This document shows, in pieces, positions 44,226 through 57,000 of a stretch of 64,000 nt of DNA. Position 1 is the stretch's first letter. Every line of letters begins with the position of its first letter. A program made the position numbers and the translations under genes. This stretch comes from Darksidea phi (taxonomy: Eukaryota; Ascomycota; Dothideomycetes; Pleosporales; Lentitheciaceae). The notes beneath the pieces were generated by a model that saw only the letters and a list, made by a program, of their open reading frames with translations, did no database searches and was not told where the DNA came from. The stretch spans positions 1-64,000 of the forward strand of contig JASJFT010000065.1 in NCBI GenBank assembly GCA_030770425.1. Reading direction: 5' to 3'.

Positions 44226-45662
44226 TGGTGGTAGTCGTACAGAAAACAATATGCGTTTTTAATGTCAGAAAGAATGCCGTTTTTGATGAGATAAGAGGGT
44301 AGAAGGTAGGTAAGAAAGGCGGACGAACGCGGACGAACGCGGATCTGCTTATAAATACATAAATACCTCTTCCGAATCAGGCAACGACTCAGTCTGGTAC
44401 AGTGGTACATTTAGACTAAATGTGAGTAGTAACAGCTGCGTATATCTACTTCGTTCCGTAAGTATATGTATGATGAAAGAAGTACGTTAGTATTCCACAA
44501 CTCGATGGAACAAACTCTCAAAAGATTATGCCTTGAAGTCAGTTAAAAGGCGCGGGCCACACAAACCCCTGGAAACCACAATAATTCGCGCGAAACCCTC
44601 CGGGGCAGAGATGCTGAAAGGACTATGCACTGTGAGGTTCTCGTCTCATCCGGCCGTTAAGTCGCGAACGAGCTTCATATACGACCGCAGACAAGAGAGG
44701 GGCGACTTGCAAACGGCCTTGCCTTCATGTTTGGCCCTAGGTAATGCATTTCTGGGATATCTCTGATAATCTTGATACTGTGTAGGCATTCGACGCCGAG
44801 GCAACCGGAAGGTCGCAGGCAAGACCACGGGCCTTTCCAAGTTAGTACCAGTACCAAATAGTGCAGAGTAAATTTGGACACACAGCCTGGAGGCTATTGT
44901 TCCAAATGAAGAGATTTGAATTTCATCTCAATCGCCAGCCTCAAATCTCCTCGAGACAGTGCTCATCTGCCTCAGGAGTGCCTGCGCCCCATTAGAGAAA
45001 CTCGAAAATCTGATGAAACTGTTGGCGAATACCAAGCTCCTTGACCCACCGAACTCCGTGGCCGCATTTGACCATGAGACCTTTTCTTGGGATATCGGCA
45101 TTTCCATGTCTCCCTCGACAACCTTAGAGAAGGAACAGCGACGCTCATTCAACTCAAGGCCCACGTCCAGCCCAAGTACTAACTGGACGCGATCACGGAA
45201 AGCCTCTTTCGCCGTTGAGTACGTTTGGCAGGGACTGGGATGGCGTGGCAAGCTTCCCGGAACGAAACAGGATGAGACAGGACTCAATACACGGGCGCTA
45301 ACCTTCTGCGCACTCGAAACGTCAACGCCACAATCACGTGATACTCGGTTCGTTATATCCAAACTGCCAAACGAATCGCACTAGTCGCGCCGAAGCTCTT
45401 GATTGGAGGAACGCTTGTTTCAAGGATGGTGCCTGACTACAGTCACGCTATGCTGCAGTAGCCTGTAACCATCAGTGCGGAATCTCGAAACGCCACGCAT
45501 GAATGCTGCGGTTATAGAAGGCCATCTGGCTGGTGCGGATGGATATAAGGACGAGTTTGCGTGGCAAAGTCAGCCGCTCTGATCTCCGTATCCCCATTTC
45601 GCCCATCGATAACACGCGTCGGCTTTCTCCCAATTCCCTACAGCGAGGCAGAAAAAGATAAT
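44226..45662. other. Intergenic; possible decayed coding sequence at 44930-45450
   Basis: A tandem GGACGAACGC occurs at 44321-44340. Between 44930 and 45450 the plus strand reads like protein in alternating frames (PLEKLENLMKLLANTK, then ATLIQLKAHVQPKY in another frame, then RYIQTAKRIAL). This suggests a decayed gene, but I do not recognise a family. A GATATAAGG box near 45541 may serve the next gene. Confidence 0.35.
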
Positions 45663-46040
45663 ATGCGTTTCCTCTTCGTTGCAATGGTTGTCGGTATGGG
45701 TGTCGTGGCGGTCGCATCTCCAATTGCGCAAGAAACATCTAATGCTCCCGGACAATGTTCGGTACGTGTTTGGCGGTTATGGGCTCCAGCAGGTCTCAGC
45801 TAACATACCCGCAGCAAGACTGCTGGAACGAGAGTGCCGTACAAGCCGATTGCGATCCGAACTCCGATGACGACTGCCTCTGTGGTGATTTCTTCGACCT
45901 TGACACGGCATGCGTGGCAAGGTGTCCTCCGCCAGAGGCTCTTGGTACGTGCTTTATACTTTGCGGGTAGAACGACTATGCTAACAATTGATCTTGCAGA
46001 GGTTGTAAATACGCTTACATTCGTTTGCGACAGCGTCTAG
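45663..46040 (+). CDS. Small secreted CFEM-like cysteine-rich protein
   Basis: Three exons (45663-45761, 45815-45944, 46000-46040) give only 89 residues. The signal peptide MRFLFVAMVVGMGVVAVA is followed by eight cysteines spaced C-x3-C-x9-C-x7-C-x-C-x9-C-x3-C-x16-C, including the DDCLCGD core. This matches the CFEM fold of fungal surface and secreted proteins, with the Asp near the fourth Cys that contacts haem in Csa2-like members. There is no room for a GPI-anchor signal, so it should be freely secreted. Possible roles are iron/haem capture or host interaction (effector candidate). All splice sites are canonical and the cysteine pattern appears only after splicing, which supports the model. 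Confidence 0.8.
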
Positions 46041-47675
46041 GAGAAGCGCGGTAATCGCTACGAATGGGATACAGAAACTTGAGAGAGCTGCTGGCACGAA
46101 GGTCTATACCAAAGAGATACCCTAAACGGAGTTACTGGAATGCATTTCGTAATGTCGAGGCTGGACCCCTTATCTCTTGCTCTCCGAAACTGCGGGGTGG
46201 CATGTGGTTCTTGTTGTGATATCTGTTCGAGAGAAGGAGCAAGGCGGAAGCTGAAGCCGCCGCTCCGGACAATTGATATCCGCGATGGCGATCTTAGTAT
46301 TGACTGAGACCGAGTGGCAGGCGATGTAGCAACACGTGCGCACTTGCGCAAGGATCTCATCTGGAAAATGTCGATCGAATCCGCTGAATGAGCGATGATC
46401 AGTGCCCGTGTGATGTGCATCATGTGCTTGTCCGAACACTGCCCGCGAAGATCAGCCCGAGCAACTAGATATTGAGCTACCAAAATGTTCAGGAGCTCTG
46501 CACGAAGAATGCACTTCTTCAAGAACGCTGGATAAAATAATCTCAGTTAGACGATAGCGGACGACTTTGGGTAGACGGGTGTTTGGAAGCGACAGGAGAG
46601 AGAGATAGAGCTACGAGAAAGGCGATAGTGTGGAACTTGATCACCATGGCGCTCAGCCCCCAAATTAGAGCCCGCTGGTGGGAGCCACTGCTGGGTGCGA
46701 CGGAGCGACGGTGGACACCTCCAGGACCGAACAGACTCTGCTGTTGGTGGGAATCACTCCAATGCCGCTTGTCTAATGCAAGCGAGTAAGAGAATTGACG
46801 GATCGTCCAACCTCATGGCTTCGTTGAAGGTTTGTGTGTGAGGTGGGCGTAACCTGAAGTGGCCTACATCATCTACCCAGATCGACAGCAGGCCCCATGC
46901 GTCTTCCTATTACAATTGGAATTTAGAGAGGTGTAGCTAGGAAAGGTAAATGAGCCAGACAACCGTCAGTAGTCTACTGGCGGCGATGGATTTGATCCTC
47001 ACATGTATCCTGAAAGGAGTCGTTGTCGACAAAAAGCGGACTTGGGATTTAACTGCCTGGTGCAAAGTTTTATCTTACCCTCGGAGAAAACTTGGGGTGA
47101 GTAAGGCGAGCAAGTGGGGACCGGTCGGATGTCAGTTCGCCGGCGTTGCTTCGGATGTTAAGGGTCAAAATTTCCCATCCCAAACCCCACGCCTTCCCGC
47201 GGCATGCATGATCCATGGTCTCGAGCTTCTCTAAAGCTTTATGAGGAGCCACGTTGCAGTGGCCATGAGGCTCACAATTAGTAGATGTCGTCGCCCTAGC
47301 AATGACGTCGAACATTCCCTGTGGCATTGGGGGTCCCTGTCTGGGAGTCAAGGGGTGCGGGGCCCCATGTCTTGATCGTAGATCGGCTTCGGGGCGATCG
47401 TCTGCCACATTCAGACCGGAAGAGTATCGAGGCTCTAGTTGAGACGTGCAAAGCCAGCGGAATGACAAAGGTGGCGGTGCCGGGGAAGGTTTGGCGGAGG
47501 GTCCGCTTGCTCAACGTGGGATCGCAAAGGGCGGCAAACACATTCCGAAGCGGACTCGGCGACGGTCGCATTTCAATGCCAGTGTGACAAAGACTCGCCA
47601 GAAGTGGATGAAACTGGGGTGTCGTCCCCTTGGTGAAATCCCTTCTCGGCCTGGGGAAATATCGGCATTGAGAAG

Positions 47676-47771
47676 CTCCACGACAAGCTCCACGACAAGC
47701 GCCACGACAAGCGCCACGACACGATCCACAACACGATCCACAACACGATCCACGACACGATCCACGACTCG
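47676..47771 (+). repeat. 12-nt minisatellite, 8 units
   Basis: Eight tandem units of 12 nt without gaps. They grade from CTCCACGACAAG (units 1-2) through CGCCACGACAAG to ATCCACAACACG and ATCCACGACACG, so the array has diverged in an ordered way. Confidence 0.9.
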
Positions 47772-48690
47772 ATGGGAAGCTGTTTCGGTAGGGCTTCATT
47801 CGCAGCGGTACCTTGCAGGAAAAAAAGGTCGCGGAGGGCTTTGCACGCTAACGGCTGCGAGACGTGAGGGTATCCACTCGATGCTGTGGTCGATTAGCTG
47901 CCCGACTTTCTCCGAAACACGTGCACGGGACTGTGGTACCTCGCTGGACTTCGGCGGGGGGGTCGGATGGGGACTCGGCGGCCAGGGCGAGGAGAGGTTG
48001 TGCACCGAGGCAGGTCGGGCGACGGGCTAGAGAGCACGTAGCTGGAATCATGGCGGCCGAGGGAAGCACATGCTCCAGCCCGAGTCGTGCAGCCCCGTCT
48101 GTCCGTCTTAACATGTGTTCTAAGCATGTACCGAGCAGGCGCAGAGCACAGTGATACAGCATCGGGGCAGCCGGCTCGCCATCCCGCACTGACATCCCCC
48201 CTTGCGCCTGTGGCCCCCCCCCTTCTCCACTGATCTCCCGCCGAAACAGGGTGTCCAGGAAACGTGACTGGGCTCGGCGGATGCGCGAGTCGACTCGCAC
48301 AAATGAAGTAGGATTTTGCCGGCAGCGGAGACGGCGGGTGCAGAGCATTGTCGGGACAGCTGGTGCTGCTGCGCCTTCACCGACTCGTACTTGATCTGTC
48401 GGCCTTGCGTCCTTGGCGGCGGCCCGAGGGTGGGTTCCGCCCGGAACCGCACACCTCAACACGATGGTGGCCGGGGACAGCGCCATCACGCTGCTTTTGC
48501 TTTTCTCTCCTCTGGCGCGCGACCGCTGCTGACTCGCTCGCCTTGCCGTATACGGAGCACCCCAAGCACCCCAGCATCGAGTGGCCGCCCCCACGAACCC
48601 TCGTAGCCAGGCGCTGTGGTGGCGGCACAGGCAGGATCCAGACGGGCGGGGCGTCGCCGAGTGCTGGACGACGCGTACCCCGGATCGTGA

Positions 48691-48814
48691 GGGCAACAAG
48701 GGCAACATGGGCATTGTGGGCATCGTGGGCAATATGGGCATGGGCAACATATGCAACACGGGCAACAGATGCAGCATGGGCAACAGATGCAGCATGGGCA
48801 ACAAATGCAACATG
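48691..48814 (+). repeat. 9/18-nt degenerate tandem repeat
   Basis: Built from GGGCAACAT-like 9-mers. The last part settles into 18-nt units GGGCAACAGATGCAGCAT. Confidence 0.8.
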
Positions 48815-49020
48815 AGGACAGTCGATGGTGTGATGCTCCGCGTGTGCCTCTCGCTCCGGGGTGGGTTTGATTGCTTGCTTCGACGTGCTGTTCTCGCGCT
48901 CAGTCGTCGTATCACACACGGCGCCCGTCTGACGTCCTGCTGAAACGAGTTGGGATGGATTGGGAGGGGACGCAGACGACGGGCCCAAGGCCTCTGACAG
49001 CGCGGACGGAGGTGTCTGTT

Positions 49021-49082
49021 GGAGCACAGAGACAGACAGACAGAGGGCCGCGGGCAGAGGCAGAGACAGAGGCAGAGGCAGA
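49021..49082 (+). repeat. Purine-rich GACA/GGCAGA simple repeat
   Basis: Runs of GACAGACAGACAGAG followed by GGCAGA-type hexamers. Confidence 0.7.
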
Positions 49083-49723
49083 CTGTTGGCCTGCACGCCC
49101 TTATCTGCCACCCCCAACTCGACCGGGCCATCACCACGGCCGCCACACGTTTCCCAGGCCCCAGCGTGACGTGATCACAGAAGGCCGACAGAACGCCAGA
49201 AGGGCTGCCTCCCTGCTCACGTACGCGCCCCCCTCCCCGCCCGGATCAACACGTCCCACAGCCTCGCCGCGACGTTGCATCATCATCGCTGCGCCGGCTC
49301 ACTCACCGCTTCGCTTGAAAAATTTCAGCTGCTGGGGGTCAGATTCTGCGGTCCCCACAGCATCGCAGATTCGCAGCGCAACCCTGCACCTGCCTGCCGG
49401 CCTCCCTGCGCGCGGCGACGCACGCCATCCGCCCGCCGAATCTATTCTGCTGCAGCCTTCATCTGCAGGCGCCCGATAGCATCTGCAGCCGTCATCATTG
49501 CGCGACCGGGGTCCGCTCGCCTGATACATTCTCCACGACTCGAGCTGTGAGGGACGGCCGACCCGACCAGCGCTCCGCACTTTCTTCTCGGGCTTGGCCA
49601 TCGTTCTCCTGATTCCGGCTGATCCTCGTCAGCACAGACAAGCCTCCCAGCGCGCTAGTCCCCCACACTGCCAGCCCGGCGCGCTGTCCCCCGTCCGCCG
49701 TCCACCGTCCACCCTCCCCCATA

Positions 49724-49770
49724 CATATAAGACTTCCCTCCCCCCCCTCCCCTCCGCCGCCTCTTCTGCC
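49724..49770 (+). promoter_or_regulatory. Core promoter of creA: TATA-like box plus CT-rich tract
   Basis: CATATAAG at 49724-49731 is followed by a CT-rich tract to about 49770, the usual layout of a fungal core promoter and start region. It supports the ATG at 49792 over the upstream in-frame ATG at 49594. Confidence 0.5.
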
Positions 49771-49791
49771 CACGCCACTGGTGCTGATCAC

Positions 49792-51051
49792 ATGCAACAC
49801 TCTACACCTCACCTGGGTTTTGGAACCCTCTCCAACGTCCTCAACCACGACTCCGCCGCCCAGCCCACTCCCGCCTCGACCAACCCTGCTCCCAACCCGA
49901 CCATGGCCGCCGTGAGCCTCATGGCGCCGCTCCTCCAAAACGCCCAGTCCGCACAGGACGACCGCCCCCAGCAGCTCCCGCGCCCGTACAGGTGCCCGCT
50001 GTGCGAGAAGGCCTTCCATCGTCTCGAGCACCAGACGCGTCACATCCGGACGCACACCGGCGAGAAGCCTCACGCCTGCATCTTCCCCGGATGCTCGAAG
50101 CGCTTCAGCCGCTCCGACGAGCTCACCCGCCACTCGAGGATACACAACAACCCCAACTCGCGGCGAGGCAACAAGCAACAGCAGCAGGCCACCGCCGCTG
50201 CCGTCGCCGCCGGCATGATGGAGTCGCCCGGCATGGCACACATGATGCCCCCGCCCACGAAGCCAATATCTCGCTCCGCCCCGAGTTCGAATCTCGGCTC
50301 GCCAAACGTGTCCCCACCCCACTCCTTCTCCAACTATTCCACGGATCTCGCCCCCTACCGCAGCGGCAACCACAGCAGCAGCAGCAGTCCCAACGGCCTG
50401 GCACGCAACATCGATCTCCTAGCCGACGCTGCCTCGAGGCTGGAGCAACGGCAACCCAGCCACCCCTCGTTCTCCCACATCAACCGCCACCTGACGACTG
50501 GATACCACCCGTACAGCAGCGGCAACCGACTCCCCAGCCTCGCGCAGTATGCTTACTCGTCGCAACCCATGTCGAGATCGCATTCGCATGAAGATGACGA
50601 TCCCTACTCACACCGAATGACAAAGAAGTCGCGTCCCGGCTCCCCCCTTTCCACGGCACCACCATCGCCAACCTTCTCGCACGACTCGTGCTCACCCACG
50701 CCGGACCACACCCCGCTCGCGACTCCAGCCCACTCCCCCCGTCTTCGCCCACACGGATTCAACGATGTGCAACTGCCCCACCTGCGACATCTAAGCCTAC
50801 ACCACGTGCCGGCGCTCGCACCCATGGAGCCCTCGACGCACACGGAGCCGACGTACATCCCGAGCCAGACGGGCGGCCTCCGGATAGGCGACATCATTTC
50901 AAAATCCGAGGGCGCACAGCGAAAACTGCCTGTTCCACAAGTCCCGAAACTGGCAGTCCAGGACCTGCTCAACGCGCCTAGCGGCTTCTCCTCGGGCAAC
51001 TCGTCTACAACAGGTTCTCTCGCCGGAAACGATCTATCGGACCGCTTCTGA
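49792..51051 (+). CDS. creA: Carbon catabolite repressor CreA (Mig1-type C2H2 zinc-finger)
   Basis: Single exon, 419 residues. Two C2H2 zinc fingers lie at residues 68-118: Cys68/Cys71/His84/His88 and Cys96/Cys101/His114/His118, joined by the linker THTGEKP. The recognition-helix residues (HRLEHQTRH and SRSDELTRH) are those of CreA/Mig1, which bind SYGGRG sites. A Gln run, an Ala-rich stretch, a long Ser/Pro-rich middle and the conserved tail [20 protein letters not shown] follow. It represses genes for use of poor carbon sources, including pectinases, when glucose is present. The frame is open 66 codons upstream, but the start [11 protein letters not shown] lies just after a TATA/CT core promoter. 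No other gene is recognisable for 3.7 kb upstream or 6.7 kb downstream. Confidence 0.95.
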   Translation: MQHSTPHLGFGTLSNVLNHDSAAQPTPASTNPAPNPTMAAVSLMAPLLQNAQSAQDDRPQQLPRPYRCPLCEKAFHRLEHQTRHIRTHTGEKPHACIFPGCSKRFSRSDELTRHSRIHNNPNSRRGNKQQQQATAAAVAAGMMESPGMAHMMPPPTKPISRSAPSSNLGSPNVSPPHSFSNYSTDLAPYRSGNHSSSSSPNGLARNIDLLADAASRLEQRQPSHPSFSHINRHLTTGYHPYSSGNRLPSLAQYAYSSQPMSRSHSHEDDDPYSHRMTKKSRPGSPLSTAPPSPTFSHDSCSPTPDHTPLATPAHSPRLRPHGFNDVQLPHLRHLSLHHVPALAPMEPSTHTEPTYIPSQTGGLRIGDIISKSEGAQRKLPVPQVPKLAVQDLLNAPSGFSSGNSSTTGSLAGNDLSDRF

Positions 51052-54000
51052 CCGTCTGTTACGGCACTGGCACTGCACGGCACGGAGTTTTGGCAGCATT
51101 GTTCGGCTTTACTTTTAGCACACGAGGGATGGGTTACTTGGGTCTTAGAATGGGGTTTAGGGAATAACACCGTAATGCCAAAGGCAATAACGAGTCCCAC
51201 GATTTTCTCAGTGTTTGGAGCACCCATAGACTTGTTTCCTTTGTCGGATTTGATCATACCCGCGGGACCAGCCAACCGCAGTTGCTGTATCACCACTTTT
51301 GCTTTTTGTTAGCTTGGCCCCCGAGGCATGCGCGCGGGACCGCTGCTTATTGGCAGCGTCGTTGGTAGACAGAAACAGCTCAGCTCACACCTAATTCCAC
51401 CCTTACTTTGCAATTATCATTACGAGATGGGAAATGGGCGATGTGACGTGCTTTTGGTGCCCAAGTGAGGCGGCCAGTCACGGCAGCAGGATTGCACGTA
51501 AGGGATATCAAGGTAGGACACGATATCATGAGAAGATGGTGTCATGGCGCTATTCTCCGCACAAGTTGCTCCCCGCGGGCGGTCTCAGCCCGAGGGCGGC
51601 AAGGGCTCTGCAGAGATGCGGTGAGGGGAACCACTGCGCTGGGTATCTCGACCCCCATTGCAGCCCGTGAGCGCAACCACACTTTTTTTTTCTTTTTCTT
51701 TTCTGTTGAAGATAAGCCCACCGGCGCCACGCAGCACACTCCGCATTTGCGCGCTCCGCAACCGCAGACATCGGCGTCCCCTGCCCCCCAGACACAAGCA
51801 GGCACACGGCGCCACCAGCATCATCAGTCGGAGACAGAATAGCGCCGTCGGCGGGGGAAATATCGACACACCTTCCGAACTGCGGCTCGTGGTGACATTT
51901 CGCAACGCCCATCCCTGTCGGCGACCGGCTACGTCGACGTCTGTCTGCCTTATCAGCATCGGCCGAGTCTGGCCAAGTACGTAGCAGAATGTGGGGTGGG
52001 GCTTGTCCTGGTGCGGCGCCCGTCCCCAAACCTGCTCATCATCAGCCTGATGAGGGAGTGAATGCACCCCAGACCCGACGCTCCGCATCATGCGCCGTCA
52101 CGACCGCCCCTGCTACCGCTCGAGACATGGAGATGCCGGGACGTGTCGCTCGAGAAACGAAAGGCTGCAGTGGGCAGGTAGAGCGGTACGCTTTCCGGTG
52201 AGCATCCACGCCATCTCTCCACGTATTGGCGCCGAGAGGGAGGGGGCCAGGAGAGAGACACTCGACCGTGTCATCGAGGCGGATGGTTGGCTTCGTGTTT
52301 AGCGTCGTTTCTCGTCTCGACCGGAACACCCGAGATACGTGGAGCGATGGGGAGTCTTTTCGCCGTGCTGGTTGTCTGGGGTTTTATTTTTATCTAGGCG
52401 TAACCTTGGAGGCTGCGTTGTTCAGAGTCAGCCACATCACAGCGAGACGGGGATGTAACATGGCCTATCACAGCCAGAGTCGCAGGTCTCCGGGCCGCTC
52501 ATCTCAGCACCCAGTCCGTACGCGCCGCACAGTACTGCCCACGGGCGCCTCCGCAAAGCAACGAGGCGGCCAACTGGCAAACAAGACGTGCCCAGCTCCA
52601 TCGAAAAAGCCACGTGCTGCCCCGAATCCCACACCTCATTTCCCCCCCTCGCAAACCTTCCTCAAACAATAGCGCGGTCGTCGACGCCCGAGCCAGAGAC
52701 ATGAAGATCAACATTCGACCGAGAAGCACGACCGACTCGTTCCGAGAATCTGCCCTGGCGTGGATCGTGTTCTTGCGGCCATGTTGCAGTCCTTCTAGAT
52801 CTGCGTAGAAGGGCTGATTGCGCTGACTCGGGATTCTAGCGTTGATTCACGAATTGGTGGTTAGCGCAACCGTGTAGGGAAAGTCTGGGGTCTCCACAGA
52901 GTTGGGAAATAAGCCGGAGGCATTCGCTCACCCATGTTTTCGTCTCGATGCACGGCAAAAGCGCTGCGGAGCGAGCACCGAGTTCGGGGAGTACAGACAG
53001 TTTGAAGCTGCTGGAGGCGAAGACGGACCCGAACGGCTGCGACCACCAGCTGTCTCGGATATCAGATTTCCTGATGGGGGAGGTGAGCAGACTTGGTTCT
53101 CGGAGGTCGGCCGTTAGAGAGATGAGCTTCACATGTCATGGCGGAGCAACAACGGCAGGTATACTCAACCGAACTCTGTGAATACCATCCGGTGCTTTGC
53201 AGGCACCGAATGGAGTGCGAGGGCCGCGTCTCCGCATTTCGAGACCTCAGAGCACTACTGCACACGCATGGCAGTAGTATTCTTCCAGACTTTCCAAATC
53301 GACTGCGCAAGCCGTACAGCATATGCGAGCAAGGGATCACTCCAAAGTGCAGCATCTCGTACCACCCACACCCAATATCCGCTCCAGGAGCACATTATTT
53401 CCAGGCGCTACCGAGACCAGGTCTGTGGTTCTCGGTTGCGCACCCTCCTGTTGCTAGTTAATCTATGCCTGCAGATCATCCAATATGGGCTTCATCAAAC
53501 AGGTACGAAGGTACTTTGGCTACGCATTAGGGTTGAGATAGCGGGGTGATTGCGAGTCTAGACGTGATGCTACACTAACGCGTGGCTCGCGTCGTCAGTG
53601 TGCTGCCCGATGAGGAAGAGAAACGTTATCGCCGCCATGGAGAGAAGCGAGTTACATGTGTGCCGTCCATCGATCCGACAGGCACCGGTAGAAGTCTCGT
53701 CTGGCTGCCGCTCCTCCGATGGCACCTCAACCCCGTCGGCCTCGGTTCGACGAAACTGTTCAGATCAAGATTTCACGGCCCGTCGCCGCGTCATTCGATA
53801 CCGCAATGACACAATGGCACCAGCATGTGCTAGGTGTCGACAAGTCCGCCAAGAGCCACATGTCGAGGCCTTGCCAACATGGCATGCTGCAGCACCAGCG
53901 CAATTCATCTAACAGCACGACATGCATGCTGCACACAGGACCTATCAATCAAAGCTCAACCAGCCCACCTCGCATAAGGGGCCAGCAACCCACCTTCCTT

Positions 54001-57000
54001 ATCTCTCGCTCCAACGTGCAGCACAGACGCATCGTTCACTTGACATATTAACAGCGTCTGTTTAGCCGCGGTATAGCAGTGGAGGCCACGTTGGATATAT
54101 GAAAGCGTGTACTACTGCACGTAAGCTGCAGTCACGGCCGGCTCTCACACACAGGCTATTAGACCTTATTCGGGGGTACTATGCGTGTTGCCGTTTGACG
54201 CTAAGTGCATTGCTATTGTAAACCCTTCTTTTTTATTTTTGTTGAGAGCGAACGTAAAGTGCATTCCCCCCCCCCTTCTTCCTTAGCTTGCATATGACAA
54301 TTTTTCCGAGTGTACTCATTTGGCCAATTTTCCTCGTACGTCGTGCTTGCACATCTCAGTTCGGCGGAACAGCGGCCCTGAGGCCTCGGCACACGGCAGT
54401 ACCGAGGGCAGAAGTACCTTTACCGCCAGCATGTGCGGCATCGTTACTTCGGCTCAAGTACCCCCTTCGCACCATTGACGGAGTAATTGCACGAGACAGT
54501 TTATGCCGTCGATATGTGTAGTGATTGAGCGTTTTTGCTGCATTTCTGTGACATGTGAATGCGAGAGTTTCGTGTTGTGCGGGTACCTCCGCTCTTTTGT
54601 GCACGCGGGGTCAATTGTGAAATTGAGCTGTCTGTCTGCTGCCTGTACCTGGTGGTGGTGGTGGTGGTCGACAAGTAGTCTTCCGCGGAGCACGTCATCA
54701 TCACGAGTTGCTCACGCCGTGACTTGCCATCATCGTATCACTGTCACCCCTTTCTGTCACCCTCTTTCTGCAAGGGAGGGTGGGGAAAGTATGTACCTCG
54801 GGTAGCAAGCAGTCCGAATGGACCCATATCCAAGAGCGGAGTGAGGCCCGATTCCCACAGGGGAAAAATTTCTTTGGCAAGTTCGCGCTGCAAGTTCCCT
54901 TACCATCATGCCAAAGTATTTGCCCTCGCCTCGCCAGCTACGCAAGTAAAGTGGTACGTACGTGCGTACACACGTACCGTTGCAATCACGCCTTGCGCTA
55001 CACATTTTCCCGGCTGCAGCACCCGTCTTGGAGCCTCGATCGCACAGCCGTCTCCCGATCCCCACGCGTCCCTGACTGTCTACCTACCTACCTACCTATG
55101 TTACGAAAAGAAAGCAATGCCTGCTGTCCGTGGCTACGGTACTCATGCTCCTGAGAGAGTGTTTTGAGCAACTTGTGTTGTTTGGGGAAAGGGGGGGGGG
55201 CGGGAGGCGTGTACCCGTTTCGCTTGTTTGTTAGCAAACCCGTCGTCGTCCGGCAATTGCTATGTCCTTCCACCCACCTACTAACCCATCCTTCCATCAC
55301 TTGATCTAACCCGTATCTTCAAAACGTCACAATTCCTCGTGCAAGACGACGTCGCCGGACAACCCCCATCACATGGGGCGCTCCGCCTCCTCCCCCTTCG
55401 AGCGGTATGAAACACAAATCGTCGCCCGCATGCGCATTACCCCACGGGCTCAAAAGGGCAGCGCGTTTGGGGCTTCCAAACCCCCACGGCGTAGCCTTAT
55501 CACAGTGCACGGATGGGCCCGTCACGTCTCCAACCGAGAGTCGCATTGTGGCGATCTCAGTGTCAGGTTTGCGCGTAGGAGGAACATGTCACACGCTGTC
55601 GATCGCGGTATGATTGATCTTCAGGAGGGGAAGGAAGAGAAGTCATGCTCAAGAGCGGACGGCGTGCTCCGCTTCTGGAGAGGCGACGCGAGCAAGTCGT
55701 GGCTTGCTTGCCATATCCAAGGTTTAATCGAGCATGACGCGCCATGGCCACGGGGACCAGAGCGGCCTTGGGAAGTTGCCGCGAGCAAAAGCATCGGCAG
55801 CATCATTTCCGACCCCAAGTCCTTCTATCGCTTTTCCCTTCCCTTTACATACACAGCCGCATACACGACAAAGTCCAAACTCGCTACCCAGGACCAGGGA
55901 GTCAAGCCTCCGTTGTCACAATCACTCATTTCCCTCTCTCACAGCATGTGCCACAGGTGCTTTTTCCCCTTCGGACACCACCATAACCTCTACCCCACAC
56001 TTGCCCCTACTTATCGCAACTTCTCACAAAAGACGGTAAGCGCTAGACACACTCATGACAAACAAGGCAAATCACCACCTCATTCCCCTCATTACGGTCA
56101 GCTTTCTCACCCCAAAAGATCTAAGCGAGACGGAAAGACGGCAACACGCCCCTTCTAGTCCCAAACCAAACCGCCCATCTGATCAAGCGAAGACCGCTCG
56201 CAGATGATCATCACAAGCAAGCCACGAAGCCACAAGACCAAGCGCAACCTCCGGCATCGCTCCCCACAACTGCCGGCTTCCCATCCCCATCCATTCCACA
56301 CCGTCGGCCCCCAGACCTGGTTCGGCATTCACCTGCTCACCGTTTAGCCACCTCCGTACTGTAGGCTATCTGTAATACGGGAAGGTGTGGGTGTTGCGTG
56401 GCTTTCTTCGTATCCCGGGACAAGGCCGTGGCGCTTTCGTGGGGTAGTGCGATAGGAAAAAGAAGGCAACACACCGCGGCCACGCTCGCGACTCTAGCTT
56501 GACGAATGCTGAAATGGCGATGTGCTATTTTTGCTGTATGCCGCTGGACGCGCACGACCTAGGCGGAGCGCGTAGGCTCCATATAGGATGCATTGCCCTT
56601 TTTAGGGGTTTTGCACATGTATCAAGCGGCCTCGCCGCCATGAGTAAGTTCTCCACGATAGAAATTCCACCAGTTAAGCGGTTATCATGGTAAGCGAACC
56701 GCTTGCAGTTATCCGTTGCAATGGCGCTTGCGGCTCACATTTGACCGCGACTCGTGCCCGTCGCATTTCTTGACAGAAGAGAGATAGCTCCTCTCCACGG
56801 TGGCGAAAACTCTGAATCAACGTCTCCCCTACTACTAATGCGCTTACACTACGACCCGTGCCTGTCGAGAGATCCTTCAGTCAGTGTGCCAAAGGGTTGC
56901 TCAGCGCTTACCTACCGCCTTCTCTTCTTGACCGCCCGACGCTCTCCGAGGGCCGCCGGTGACATTGCTCTCGTTCAACCCCCACGCCTACCAGGGTGCC

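Larger units (their letters stand above)
46041..49723. other. Long gene-free region upstream of creA, with minisatellites
   Basis: About 3.7 kb. GC content rises from about 47 kb. Open frames are long here on both strands (up to 432 codons on the minus strand at 47848-49146) but are low-complexity, rich in Arg/Pro/Ser, and overlap one another; I do not support them as genes. It holds the repeats listed separately and probably the creA regulatory region. Confidence 0.5.

Noticed and set aside
44928..45362. 144-codon minus-strand frame
   Set aside because: The opposite strand has an equally long frame and the better protein-like signal; neither shows a start with promoter or a recognisable family.
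47676..47771. CRISPR-like array
   Set aside because: Units are directly tandem with no spacers, and the genome is fungal.
47848..49146. 432-codon open frame on the minus strand
   Set aside because: Low-complexity Arg/Pro/Ser/His sequence running over tandem repeats in GC-rich DNA, with equally long frames on the other strand; no domain or start context.
55373..56158. 261-codon open frame on the plus strand
   Set aside because: No recognisable domain, signal peptide or conserved motif; composition like random translation of GC-rich intergenic DNA.
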